Source: Neptunomonas phycophila
GTDB taxonomy: Bacteria > Pseudomonadota > Gammaproteobacteria > Pseudomonadales > Balneatricaceae
Reading direction: 5' to 3'
NCBI RefSeq assembly: GCF_001922575.1
Contig: NZ_MRCI01000001.1
Location: forward strand, 2,170,001-2,234,000
DNA length: 64,000 bases
The translations under genes were made by a program, and so were the position numbers. Below are positions 8,134-17,378 of the stretch, in pieces; position 1 is the stretch's first letter; every line of letters begins with the position of its first letter. Below the pieces are notes generated by a model. That model did no database searches and was not told the DNA's origin. It saw nothing but the letters and a program-made list of their open reading frames with translations.

Positions 8134-10284
8134 ATGAAGAAAGGTTTATTGTTTAGCGTCATTGTGGTGCTAGCTGCATTATTTTTTATTTTTGATTTAC
8201 ACCACTTCTTTACCCTTGAGAGCCTCAAAGGCAGCTTGGCACAATTTGAAGCATGGCGTAACGAGTCCCCTCTATTAACCGCTGGCGCTTTTTTTGGTGT
8301 CTATGTCGTAGTCACAGCCCTGTCATTACCTGGAGCCGCCATTTTAACCTTAGCTGGTGGCGCATTATTTGGTTTAGCAACGGGTCTGTTGTTAGTCTCG
8401 TTCGCTTCCAGTATTGGGGCACTATTGGCCTTTCTTGTATCTCGGTACCTTTTACAAGATATGGTACAAAAACGTTTTGGGTCACGCTTATCCACTCTCA
8501 ATGAAGGTATCGAGCGCGATGGTGCTTTCTATCTTTTCACGTTGCGATTGGTTCCAATCTTTCCGTTTTTCCTCGTTAATTTGTTGATGGGCTTAACGCG
8601 CATTAAAGCGACCCAATTTTATTGGGTTAGCCAAATAGGTATGCTGGCGGGCACTGTTGTTTACGTCAATGCAGGCACACAGTTAGCCAATATTGACTCT
8701 TTATCAGGCATTTTATCCCCTGCTCTTTTATTCTCTTTTGCGTTATTGGGTGTATTTCCCTTGATCGGCAAAAAAATAGCAACTTTTTTTCAAAAGCGCC
8801 GTGTCTATGCCAACTGGAATAAACCTAGCTCTTTTGACCGTAATTTAATTGTGATTGGCGCTGGTGCCGGTGGTTTAGTGTCGTCTTACATCGCGGCAGC
8901 GGTTAAAGCCAAAGTCACATTGGTTGAAGCGCATAAAATGGGCGGAGATTGCTTAAATTTCGGATGCGTTCCCAGCAAAGCGCTTATCAAAAGCGCCAAA
9001 CTGGCTCACACCATCCAGCATGCAGAAAAATACGGTTTAGAAAGCAGCACACCTCAATTTTCATTCCGCGCGGTCATGAAAAGAATCCATGACGTCATTC
9101 GCGCTATCGAGCCGCATGATAGCGTTGAGCGTTACACCGATTTAGGCGTAGATGTTAAGCAAGGCTATGCAAAAATGCTGGACCCTTGGACGGTAGAAAT
9201 CACGAATCACGAAGGCAATGTAGAACGCTTAACCGCCCGCAGCATTGTTATTGCCACAGGAGCTAGACCTTTTGTACCGCCTCTACCAGGCTTAGACACC
9301 ACAGGCTATGTGACCAGTGATACATTATGGGACGAATTTGCTAAACGCGATGAAGTACCTAAACGATTAATCGTTCTAGGCGGTGGCCCTATCGGTTGCG
9401 AACTTTCCCAGAGCTTTGCTCGATTGGGCTCACAGGTTACTCAAGTTGAGCGAGGAGAGCGTATTTTACCGCGCGAAGATCATGAAGTTGCCTCGCTAGT
9501 TGCCCGTTCGATGACTAATGATGGCGTACAAATCTTAACGCAACATAATGCTATCCGCTGCGAAGTTATTAACGACGAGAAACGCTTGATTGTTGAGCAC
9601 AACGGTATTGAATTACCAATCGCCTTTGATGAGCTACTCATTGCTGTCGGCCGCCAACCTCGCCTAACTGGCTATGGGCTAGAAGAACTGGGGATTGATA
9701 CCAAGCGCACAGTCACAACTAATGAATATCTTGAAACGCTCTACCCCAATATTTATGCAGTTGGTGATGTTGCAGGCCCCTACCAATTTACGCATACCGC
9801 TGCCCATCAAGCGTGGTATGCCGCCGTTAACGCGCTGTTTGGGCAATTTAAGCGCTTTAAAGCCGACTACCGCGTCATTCCTTGGACAACCTTTACTGAT
9901 CCCGAGATAGCCCGCGTTGGTTTAAGTGAAGCCGAGGCCGCTGAGCAAGGTATTAAAGTGGAAGTCACTCGCTATCAACTAGACGACTTAGATCGCGCCA
10001 TCACCGAAAGTGAAACAGATGGCTTCGTGAAGGTACTAACGGAACCGGGGAAAGATAAAATTTTAGGCGTATGCATAGCCGGATCGCATGCGGGCGATTT
10101 ATTGCCCGAGTTTGTTCTAGCCATGAAGCATGGCTTAGGTCTTAATAAAATCCTAGGCACCATTCATGCGTATCCCACTTGGGCAGAAGCCAACAAATAT
10201 GCTGCCGGCGAATGGAAACGAGCGCACGCCCCACAAACGATCCTCAACTGGCTAGAAAAATATCATGCTTGGAGGCGTTCATAA
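8134..10284 (+). CDS. TVP38/TMEM64 membrane domain fused to mercuric reductase-like flavoprotein
   Basis: A 716-residue fusion. Residues 1-225 form a TVP38/DedA-type membrane domain with several hydrophobic segments and the conserved FTLRLVPIFPF motif (135-145). Residues about 236-716 form a complete class I pyridine nucleotide-disulfide reductase: GAGAGG FAD site (242-247), redox pair GDCLNFGCVPSK (C273, C278), second nucleotide site GGGPIGCE, and a C-terminal dimerisation domain. It lacks the N-terminal metal-binding domain and the C-terminal CC pair of true MerA. The ATG at 8134 is chosen because it follows arsS by 11 bases with an AGGA site. The same fusion recurs beside arsS in other bacteria; its substrate is not established. 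Confidence 0.85.
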   Translation: MKKGLLFSVIVVLAALFFIFDLHHFFTLESLKGSLAQFEAWRNESPLLTAGAFFGVYVVVTALSLPGAAILTLAGGALFGLATGLLLVSFASSIGALLAFLVSRYLLQDMVQKRFGSRLSTLNEGIERDGAFYLFTLRLVPIFPFFLVNLLMGLTRIKATQFYWVSQIGMLAGTVVYVNAGTQLANIDSLSGILSPALLFSFALLGVFPLIGKKIATFFQKRRVYANWNKPSSFDRNLIVIGAGAGGLVSSYIAAAVKAKVTLVEAHKMGGDCLNFGCVPSKALIKSAKLAHTIQHAEKYGLESSTPQFSFRAVMKRIHDVIRAIEPHDSVERYTDLGVDVKQGYAKMLDPWTVEITNHEGNVERLTARSIVIATGARPFVPPLPGLDTTGYVTSDTLWDEFAKRDEVPKRLIVLGGGPIGCELSQSFARLGSQVTQVERGERILPREDHEVASLVARSMTNDGVQILTQHNAIRCEVINDEKRLIVEHNGIELPIAFDELLIAVGRQPRLTGYGLEELGIDTKRTVTTNEYLETLYPNIYAVGDVAGPYQFTHTAAHQAWYAAVNALFGQFKRFKADYRVIPWTTFTDPEIARVGLSEAEAAEQGIKVEVTRYQLDDLDRAITESETDGFVKVLTEPGKDKILGVCIAGSHAGDLLPEFVLAMKHGLGLNKILGTIHAYPTWAEANKYAAGEWKRAHAPQTILNWLEKYHAWRRS

Positions 10285-11120
10285 TGCGCTCTATAACGCT
10301 GACTCTTTCATCCTCAAGCAAACCAATACTTGGCGTTATCGCGCTATTGATCAGCAGCTGGGTTATTCCTTACGCTGAAGCCTCTGAGCCTGATCACCAG
10401 CTTTGGAATAGCTTGCTTAAATCACATGTCATTAACATACATGATGGCCATGCAACCCAAGTCGATTACCGTGCCATTCAACAAGAAGCCGTTTTGCTAA
10501 AACGCTATCTTGATCACTTATCTGCTGTTAAGCGAAGTGATTTTGATCAGTGGTCAAACAATCAGCAACTCGCTTTTTTAATCAATGCTTACAACGCGTG
10601 GACAGTTCAGTTAATTTTGAGCCAGTACCCCAACCTTGATTCAATCAAAGACCTAGGCGGGTTATTTAAATCACCTTGGAAACAAGAATTTATACCGCTT
10701 TTAGAGCAAACTCGCTCGCTAGATAGCATCGAGCATACCTTGATTCGTGGGTCCTCTCGCTATAATGATCCACGTATTCACTTTGCCGTAAATTGCGCCA
10801 GTATTGGTTGCCCGGCGCTCAGGGCGGAAGCCTATACAGCCGATAAGTTAGATGCGCAATTAGAAGAACAAACACAGTTATTTCTTGCCGATCAGAGCCG
10901 CAACCGCCTGCGCGATGGACGCTTAGAAGTGTCATCCATTTTCAAATGGTATCGTGAAGACTTCGAAAAAGGCTGGGAAGGCACACGCTCGTTAGCTGAA
11001 TTTCTAACACATTATCGCACATCGCTTGGGCTTACCGACGACCAAAAAGGGCGCGTTATCAGTGGTGAAATCGATATCACGTTTTTAGACTATGATTGGA
11101 GGCTCAATGACAAGCCGTAA
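10284..11120 (+). CDS. DUF547 domain-containing exported protein
   Basis: A 278-residue protein with an N-terminal signal peptide or anchor (residues 1-34, ending YAEASE). The DUF547 core is recognisable from QLAFLINAYNAWTVQLIL, HFAVNCASIGCPALR and the IFKWYREDF segment. The start codon overlaps the stop of the preceding reductase (TAATG at 10282-10286), indicating translational coupling. DUF547 proteins are frequent in arsS neighbourhoods, but their biochemical role is unknown. The conserved Asn, Cys and Trp residues suggest an enzyme. Periplasmic location is predicted from the signal sequence. Confidence 0.82.
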   Translation: MRSITLTLSSSSKPILGVIALLISSWVIPYAEASEPDHQLWNSLLKSHVINIHDGHATQVDYRAIQQEAVLLKRYLDHLSAVKRSDFDQWSNNQQLAFLINAYNAWTVQLILSQYPNLDSIKDLGGLFKSPWKQEFIPLLEQTRSLDSIEHTLIRGSSRYNDPRIHFAVNCASIGCPALRAEAYTADKLDAQLEEQTQLFLADQSRNRLRDGRLEVSSIFKWYREDFEKGWEGTRSLAEFLTHYRTSLGLTDDQKGRVISGEIDITFLDYDWRLNDKP

Positions 11121-11790
11121 CCTTGCCATCATAGTGCCAGTACTCAATGAGGTTAACGCCATTCATGACCTTATTAACCATCTGAAGCCCTACGCTGAAA
11201 GAGGTAATGAGGTACTATTCGTCGATGGAGGAAGCCGAGACGGCACCGCTGCCGCCATTCTATCTGCCGGTGGTAAGGTCATAACATCGGCCGCTGGCCG
11301 CGCTAAGCAAATGAATGCAGGCGCGCGCGCCACGAGCTCACAATACCTAGCATTTCTGCATGCCGATACACGCCTACCAAGTAACGCCGATCACATTATG
11401 GTCGCTTTACTCTCGCAGAAAACACTAGCGTGGGGGCGCTTTGATGTAAAAATTGAAGGGCAATCTCGTCTATTGCCAATCATCGCTTTTATGATGAACT
11501 GGCGTTCGCGATTGACGCATATAGCCACGGGCGATCAAGTACTGTTTATGTCTCGATCATTGTTTGAGATTGTTGGCTGTTTCCCGGATCAACCTTTAAT
11601 GGAAGACATCGAGATTTCAAAACAGCTTAAACAATGCGCCCCTCCCTATTGTGTTAAGCATAAAGTAACGACGTCAGGTCGGCGCTGGGACTCACGAGGG
11701 AGCTGGAAAACTATTGCGCTCATGTGGAAGTTACGTTGGTCCTATTGGCGAGGAGAAAGCCCTGAAACCCTAGCGGAGCAATACCGATGA
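11107..11790 (+). CDS. TIGR04283 family arsenosugar biosynthesis-type glycosyltransferase
   Basis: A 227-residue GT2-fold glycosyltransferase. It begins with the family pattern IIVPVLNEVNAIHDLI, followed by FVDGGSRDGT, LHADTRLP (the DxD-like motif) and GDQVLFMSRSLFEIVGCFPDQPLMEDIE. TIGR04283 proteins co-occur with ArsS and are proposed to glycosylate the arsenosugar. The ATG at 11107 is preferred because GGAGG lies just upstream; it overlaps the DUF547 gene by 14 bases. The upstream in-frame ATG at 11092 lies before that RBS. The acceptor and the sugar donor are not visible from sequence. Confidence 0.85.
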   Translation: MTSRNLAIIVPVLNEVNAIHDLINHLKPYAERGNEVLFVDGGSRDGTAAAILSAGGKVITSAAGRAKQMNAGARATSSQYLAFLHADTRLPSNADHIMVALLSQKTLAWGRFDVKIEGQSRLLPIIAFMMNWRSRLTHIATGDQVLFMSRSLFEIVGCFPDQPLMEDIEISKQLKQCAPPYCVKHKVTTSGRRWDSRGSWKTIALMWKLRWSYWRGESPETLAEQYR

Positions 11791-12440
11791 AACCCCCATC
11801 CCTTACACGCGACACCACACTGGTTATTTTCGCTAAGGCTCCCGAACCAGGTTTAGCCAAGACTCGCCTCATACCAGCACTCGGTAAAAAAGGCGCTGCT
11901 CACTTGGCTGACCTGTTGCTTCAAAATGCGGTTAAAGAAGCGCTTGCGACATCCTTTGAATCAATCGAGTTATGCGTCACACCGGATATGGAGCACCCAT
12001 ATTGGTCATCGCTAATAGCTGATTCACGTATTCAATTAACTCAGCAAGTAGACGGGCATTTAGGAGAACGAATGTCAGCTACAGCCAAACGAATCATCGA
12101 TAAAGGTCGCTCCGTCATTCTAACTGGAACCGATTGCCCACTCTTAACCACTCAACGTTTGTTAGCTGCCGCCTCCGCTTTGGAGCAGCATGACTCGGTT
12201 ATTTATCCCGTTGAAGACGGCGGCTATTCGCTGTTAGGTATCCAACAATGGCACCCTTCCCTATTTAGCGATATCCCCTGGAGTACCGATGCCGTTGCTA
12301 ACATAACACTCAATCGCCTCAAGCATTTGCAGTGGTCATGCTGGGAAGGCGAATTACTGTGGGATGTTGATACCCCAAACGATTTATCACGCTTACCGTC
12401 ACGCTTTGAATCCCCAGTTATTTCTTGGAGTCTAAAATGA
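11787..12440 (+). CDS. TIGR04282 family arsenosugar biosynthesis-type glycosyltransferase (DUF2064)
   Basis: A 217-residue protein of the CofC/GT-A-like DUF2064 family. Motifs seen are VIFAKAPEPGLAKTRLIPALG near the N-terminus (nucleotide-binding loop), LTGTDCPLL in the middle, and EDGGYSLLGI. These resemble nucleotidyltransferases more than classical glycosyltransferases. It overlaps the TIGR04283 gene by the ATGA arrangement (11787-11790), and the symporter gene overlaps its stop in the same way. The pair TIGR04283-TIGR04282 is a standard companion of arsS. The exact reaction, whether glycosyl or nucleotidyl transfer, is undecided. Confidence 0.85.
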   Translation: MKPPSLTRDTTLVIFAKAPEPGLAKTRLIPALGKKGAAHLADLLLQNAVKEALATSFESIELCVTPDMEHPYWSSLIADSRIQLTQQVDGHLGERMSATAKRIIDKGRSVILTGTDCPLLTTQRLLAAASALEQHDSVIYPVEDGGYSLLGIQQWHPSLFSDIPWSTDAVANITLNRLKHLQWSCWEGELLWDVDTPNDLSRLPSRFESPVISWSLK

Positions 12441-13789
12441 ACTACCAACTACCTGCTGTGATTGCCCTTGTGGCGGTCATTTCATTGCTACTATCGAGAA
12501 AGTCGAATCATTCAAGCGGCTTCTTTTTAGGCCAGTCGGCTTCTGGGCAAGCCCCCTCTTTAATTACCTTAGTTTTTTCTCAGGTAACAACGTGGATCTT
12601 TGCTCGATCACTACTGAATGCGGCCATATTAGGGTTTTATTATGGTATCTGGGGGACTCTCGCCTATACCGCCTATTATTTATCATTTTTCACTGGCGCT
12701 AAAATCGTCGAGCACGTTCGCTTTGTAGAAGGTTTTGACAGCGTACAAACCTTTCTAGCTAACCGATTTGGGCGCTGGGGAACATCATGCTACAACCTTG
12801 TTATTGGTGTACGGCTAACCAGCGAGGTATTCGCTAACTTACTGGTTATCGGCATACTGTTTGGCGCAGCGGGCAGCCAAGCTTATACCTTGGCTATTAT
12901 AGCGGTCGCCGTTATCACCTTAGCCTACTCCATGCTAGGTGGCCTGCATGCCAGCTTACGCACCGACTTGTTTCAAATGATCGCCTTTATTGCAGTACTA
13001 GGCTTGTTACTTCTGATGGTAGCTTTTGGCGGCCACTACACACTCGATCTTATTAGTTTTAAACCATTCGATATTTCACAACCAGGCCCTATTCTATTAC
13101 TGGTCGCGTTACTGCAGGTCTGGAGCTACCCCATGCATGACCCGGTAATGATGGACCGTGGATTTTTAGCCGACCGTGACACGACTCGACGCAGCTTTAT
13201 GCATGCCGGTTGGATTAGCATGCTGTGCATTGTCGCCTTTGGATCTTTAGGGGTGATTGCCGGAGCAAACGCCATGACAGGCGAAGATATGAACCAAGCT
13301 CTCACTCGGTTATTAGGCACTTACCCAATGCTATTATTAAGTGCATCACTAATAATCTCAGCTATGTCGACCCTGGATAGCACCTTATCCAGTTCAGCTA
13401 AGTTATTGGTCATGGATATGAAAGTGACAGCCCCCTCTGTCCGTAACGGGCGTATCGTTATGGCTGTGTTTATGCTACTTGGGTTAGCATTAGTATTTTT
13501 GGGAAATAAAGATTTATTCAGCGCAGTGGCCGTTAGTGGCACCGCCTCTATGTATCTTGTGCCGGTCATCCTGTTCAGTTTGTGGGGCAAACGCACCGAC
13601 ATTCCTGTCTGGAGTTATGTTGCCAGCTTTGTAATCGCAATAGCCGCCGCAGTACTCTATTTTACTGAATCATCTGGCTATTCCACGTTGCTAGGTGAAG
13701 CCCACAAATACACCAAGTTGCTGTGGTTGTCATTGCTAGTACCCGCATTAGGCTGCTTCTGTTTCTGGTGGGGAGGCCGCTCCCGATGA
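12437..13789 (+). CDS. Sodium:solute symporter family transporter
   Basis: A 450-residue integral membrane protein of the SSS/SLC5 family with about a dozen hydrophobic segments. It has the family-like pattern FFLGQSASGQAPSLITLVFSQVTTWIF near the N-terminus and a later SASLIISAMSTLDSTLSSSAKL segment of the kind that forms the sodium site. The ATG at 12437 overlaps the upstream stop (ATGA) and follows GGAG; a TTG at 12425 is less likely. Its position within the arsenosugar-type operon suggests transport of a precursor or product of that pathway. Substrate unknown. Confidence 0.82.
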   Translation: MNYQLPAVIALVAVISLLLSRKSNHSSGFFLGQSASGQAPSLITLVFSQVTTWIFARSLLNAAILGFYYGIWGTLAYTAYYLSFFTGAKIVEHVRFVEGFDSVQTFLANRFGRWGTSCYNLVIGVRLTSEVFANLLVIGILFGAAGSQAYTLAIIAVAVITLAYSMLGGLHASLRTDLFQMIAFIAVLGLLLLMVAFGGHYTLDLISFKPFDISQPGPILLLVALLQVWSYPMHDPVMMDRGFLADRDTTRRSFMHAGWISMLCIVAFGSLGVIAGANAMTGEDMNQALTRLLGTYPMLLLSASLIISAMSTLDSTLSSSAKLLVMDMKVTAPSVRNGRIVMAVFMLLGLALVFLGNKDLFSAVAVSGTASMYLVPVILFSLWGKRTDIPVWSYVASFVIAIAAAVLYFTESSGYSTLLGEAHKYTKLLWLSLLVPALGCFCFWWGGRSR

Positions 13790-14628
13790 TTCAGGATTTA
13801 GGAGACTTAACAGGGCCGGTGCTCATTTTTGGCGGCCCTTATAGCAATGCTGAAGCAACGTTAGCTATTCAAGAAGAAGCTCGCCGGTTATCGATACCTT
13901 CAGACCGAGTTATATGCACCGGGGATGTAGTCGCTTACTGCGCCAATCCAGAAGAAACTACCACTATTATCCGTGAATGGGGTATTCCGGTTGTCATGGG
14001 GAATTGCGAAGAGTCCATCGCTCAACAAGCACCTGACTGTGGCTGCGGATTTACGGAAGGTAGCAGTTGTTCTTTGCTTTCAATTAGTTGGTATGCTTTT
14101 GCCAACCAACACATATCCAATACTAACCGCCGTTGGATGCAAACTTTACCAAGCGCCATCGACTTTTCGATGAACGGACTCAGCTTTCGCACCGTACACG
14201 GCAGCACCACACAGATAAACGAATTCGTTTTTAAAAGCACTGCATCCCATATCAAAGAGGAACAATTAACAGCCACAGGCAAAGATGTTGTTATTGGTGG
14301 CCATTGCGGCCTACCTTTTGGAGACTCCCTAGCCCATGGCTACTGGCTAAATGCTGGCGTAATAGGAATGCCAGCCAACGACGGCACCACACAATGCTGG
14401 TATTTAGTCCTAACGCCAGACCATACTGGCGTTCATGCTCAGTGGCATCGACTTGCTTACCCTTATCGAAAAACCCAGACAGCCATGCGGGATTGTTTGC
14501 TTACTGAAGGTTACTGTGATGCATTAAGCAGTGGACTATGGCCCAGCATGGATGTATTGCCCGACTACGAAAAAAGCCAACAAGGAACTCCCTTACAAAT
14601 AGAACCGTTATTCATAGAACGTCATTAA
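13786..14628 (+). CDS. Calcineurin-like metallophosphoesterase
   Basis: A 280-residue protein of the metallophosphoesterase fold. Motifs are FGGPYSNAEA (first block), CTGDVVAYC (GD block), MGNCEES (GN block, with Cys where many members have His, as in YfcE-like enzymes), VHGST and GGHCGLPF. The segment CGCGFTEGSSC is unusually Cys-rich. The start ATG overlaps the symporter stop (ATGA at 13786-13789). It is the last gene of the operon, followed by a strong terminator. A dephosphorylation step in the arsenosugar-type pathway is plausible from context only. Confidence 0.8.
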   Translation: MIQDLGDLTGPVLIFGGPYSNAEATLAIQEEARRLSIPSDRVICTGDVVAYCANPEETTTIIREWGIPVVMGNCEESIAQQAPDCGCGFTEGSSCSLLSISWYAFANQHISNTNRRWMQTLPSAIDFSMNGLSFRTVHGSTTQINEFVFKSTASHIKEEQLTATGKDVVIGGHCGLPFGDSLAHGYWLNAGVIGMPANDGTTQCWYLVLTPDHTGVHAQWHRLAYPYRKTQTAMRDCLLTEGYCDALSSGLWPSMDVLPDYEKSQQGTPLQIEPLFIERH

Positions 14629-14651
14629 GCGTATTGCATCATGCACTCACT

Positions 14652-14690
14652 AAGGCCAGCCGTTGACCCTCCTGGCCTTTCTTTTATTTT
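14652..14690 (+). terminator. Terminator of the arsenosugar-type operon
   Basis: AAGGCCAG (14652-14659) pairs with CTGGCCTT (14672-14679) across a 12-base loop, followed by a T-rich tail (TCTTTTATTTT). Confidence 0.85.
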
Positions 14691-14741
14691 ACCATCGACT
14701 TACACTCGCAAGCTCAATAGAACAAACAGTAAGGGCTTTGG

Positions 14742-16643
14742 GTGCAACGCTTTATCAAGTTTCCACTGTATACATTATTTATATTTTTTGTTTCCGGCTG
14801 GCTGACGTTTGCCTTCGCTCAGGAACGAATCTTAGACTATCAAACAGATGTGACCGTTCTAGAAGACGGCACCCTACTAGTCACAGAAACGATTCAAGTC
14901 CAAGCGCAGGGCCAGCAAATTAAGCGTGGTATCTATCGGGATATTCCTACCACTTACGATAATGCAGATGGCTCAAGGCACCATGTAGACTTTATACTCA
15001 CCGACGTCACACGTGATGGCCAACCGGAAAACTTCCATACTAAGGCACAGGCTAATGGCACCCGTATTTATATAGGTAGCCAGAATGTCATACTTCCCAC
15101 GGCACGCTATACCTACCAAATACGCTACCAAATGAAGCGGATGATCCAATTTGGCGATAACACCGATGAACTGTTTTTCAATGTCATTGGTACCGGCTTT
15201 GTATTCCCTATTGATCGTGCCAAAGCTCGTATCCAGTTACCGGAAAATGCCATCATCTCTGATTCAATAGCCTATACGGGGCGTCAAGGTAGCCGCGAGC
15301 ACAACGCTAATTTAACCCCTGTAAATAATCATACAATCGAAGTGGAAAGCTCTCAGCCGCTTTCACCCTACGAAGGTATATCGCTTGCGGTTGCTTGGAA
15401 TAAAGGCGTTATTTCCGAGCCGACATTAGCCGATAAACTACGCTGGGCCTGGAAGGATGGCATGCTGATTCTCATTGCCATAGCCGGCTTTGCAGCGACC
15501 GGTCTGTATTTGTATTTTGCGTGGAGCAAAGTTGGCAGAGATCCCAGTAAAGACACTATCATTGCGCGTTTTACACCGCCAAAAGATCTTTCACCCGCGG
15601 CCTGCCAATTAATTTTGGATAGAAAATACAGACCACGGGGCATGGCCGCCGCATTAACAAACATGGTGGCAAAAGAGTATTTATCTATAGAACAAGGTAG
15701 CAAACGCGTTTTTACCCTGACACGCATAAAGGAGTCTGCAGACTTAAGTCCCGGCGAAGCTATTTTAGCCGCTCGGCTCTTTCCAAGCCTCAATAGCAAA
15801 CTCACACTAAACCGCACTTATAATCCTTCACTAAAATCAGCCACTACGGCTTTTAAAGCTAAGCTCAATAACGAGTACGGGCGCACAAATTTTTCTACCA
15901 ATCGACAATACGCCATCTTTGGGGCATTTATCGCGTTCGTGCCTTTATTAGCCATGATATTACTCAGTAATAACATTGAGGCAGTTGCTAGCAGCATATT
16001 TACTATTGTAGCCACCTTTATACTGGGCCAATCTGTACGTAAAGCCGTCACTCAGCGCTCACGACCTTTGATACTCAATATACTAACCAACGGCGTACCT
16101 GTTCTCTTTATAATCGTGATGCTCAATAGCTTTCAACAATTCGGATTCTTTGAAAGCGCTGCTGCAGTCGCAATGATCACTTATAGTTTTTGCACGACCG
16201 CGTTATTGGGTCTATTTACATGGTTATTAGAAGCTCCCACGGTAGCCGGCCAAAAGCTAGTCGAGCAAATTGAAGGGTTTAAGCTATATTTATCCGTTGC
16301 CGAAAAAGATAGGCTTAACTTTCAACATCCTCCAGAAATGACGCTAGGACTGTTTGAAGAATACCTGCCTTATGCAATAGCGTTAGGTGTTGAAAATGAG
16401 TGGGGAATGGCTTTTGAAAGTACACTTAGCAATACTGAGCTAACCACAGCTTCTGCAAGCCGCTCTCGTTTTGGCGGAAGCCGTCGTGCGTTGGCGATGT
16501 CCACGGTGATGGCTTCGCAGTTAGAAAGCACCATCGCTTCTGCATCAACACCACCAAGTTCTAGTTCTAGCTCAAGCAGCGGCTTTAGCAGCAGCGGTTC
16601 TTCTGGCGGCGGTGGAGGCGGCGGTGGTGGCGGTGGCTGGTAG
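14742..16643 (+). CDS. DUF2207 membrane protein with Ser/Gly-rich tail
   Basis: A 633-residue membrane protein starting at GTG (14742). An N-terminal signal segment ends near FAFAQE, followed by an extracytoplasmic DUF2207 domain (about 28-230) with the family pattern of a tudor/immunoglobulin-like fold. A transmembrane helix near 240-260, a cytoplasmic region and further hydrophobic segments around 390-480 follow. The C-terminus ends in runs of Ser, then Gly, then a final Trp, a tail common in this family. It lies 140 bases before lemA; DUF2207 and LemA proteins co-occur widely. Function unknown. The simple-sequence tail may vary in length between strains. Confidence 0.85.
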   Translation: MQRFIKFPLYTLFIFFVSGWLTFAFAQERILDYQTDVTVLEDGTLLVTETIQVQAQGQQIKRGIYRDIPTTYDNADGSRHHVDFILTDVTRDGQPENFHTKAQANGTRIYIGSQNVILPTARYTYQIRYQMKRMIQFGDNTDELFFNVIGTGFVFPIDRAKARIQLPENAIISDSIAYTGRQGSREHNANLTPVNNHTIEVESSQPLSPYEGISLAVAWNKGVISEPTLADKLRWAWKDGMLILIAIAGFAATGLYLYFAWSKVGRDPSKDTIIARFTPPKDLSPAACQLILDRKYRPRGMAAALTNMVAKEYLSIEQGSKRVFTLTRIKESADLSPGEAILAARLFPSLNSKLTLNRTYNPSLKSATTAFKAKLNNEYGRTNFSTNRQYAIFGAFIAFVPLLAMILLSNNIEAVASSIFTIVATFILGQSVRKAVTQRSRPLILNILTNGVPVLFIIVMLNSFQQFGFFESAAAVAMITYSFCTTALLGLFTWLLEAPTVAGQKLVEQIEGFKLYLSVAEKDRLNFQHPPEMTLGLFEEYLPYAIALGVENEWGMAFESTLSNTELTTASASRSRFGGSRRALAMSTVMASQLESTIASASTPPSSSSSSSSGFSSSGSSGGGGGGGGGGGW

Positions 16644-16783
16644 CTATATAAACCACATAAACCACATTGTATTAACATGCTATTTAAGCCAATGCAGGTA
16701 AACTAGCGTTATTAACAAGGCAGCGGGTAAAGAACAGCCATATAACCGAGTTTAAAACTGACAAACAAACCTAGGAGCGTTGT

Positions 16784-17353
16784 GTGATTACATTTTCAAT
16801 TATCGTGGGGCTGATCATCGCAATCGCCCTATATATTATCAGCCTTTACAATAAACTCGTTGATAAGCGCGCACGCGCAGAAGAAGCATGGAGCGGCATT
16901 GAAGTTCAACTCAAACGTCGGCACAACCTTATTCCCAACCTAGTAGAAACAGTAAAAGGTTACGCCAAGCACGAGCAAGAAACACTCGAAAACGTAATCA
17001 ATGCGCGTAACTCTGCTGTCCAAATAGGCACAGGAAGCCCAGAAGCGGCAGCACAAGCCGAATCTCAATTGACCGGTGCCCTGCGTCAATTATTTGCCTT
17101 AGCCGAAGCCTACCCTGACCTCAAGGCCAATACCAACTTCCTTGATTTACAAGAGCAACTGCAAGAACTAGAAGATCATATACAAATGGCGCGCCGCTTC
17201 TACAACGGATCAGCACGTGATTTAAACATTTTAGTTGATAGTTTCCCGTCTAATTTAGTGGCACAGAAATTTAACTTTGAAAAGCGTAGCTATTTTGAGC
17301 TAGACCCAGCGGAAGCCGAAGCGGTGCGTCAAGTGCCAAATGTTAGCTTTTAA
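16784..17353 (+). CDS. LemA family protein
   Basis: A 189-residue protein with one N-terminal transmembrane helix (about 3-22) and a long helical LemA domain. The domain includes NKLVDKRARAEEAWSGIEVQLKRRHNLIPNLVETVKGYAKHE and the conserved FYN..RDLN..VDSFPSNLVA segment. The GTG start is supported by AGGAG eight bases upstream. It follows the DUF2207 gene and precedes a glycerophosphodiesterase gene by 25 bases. LemA proteins are inner-membrane proteins of unsettled function. Confidence 0.92.
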   Translation: MITFSIIVGLIIAIALYIISLYNKLVDKRARAEEAWSGIEVQLKRRHNLIPNLVETVKGYAKHEQETLENVINARNSAVQIGTGSPEAAAQAESQLTGALRQLFALAEAYPDLKANTNFLDLQEQLQELEDHIQMARRFYNGSARDLNILVDSFPSNLVAQKFNFEKRSYFELDPAEAEAVRQVPNVSF

Positions 17354-17378
17354 TCTATAGCCGAAGGAGCGATAAACA

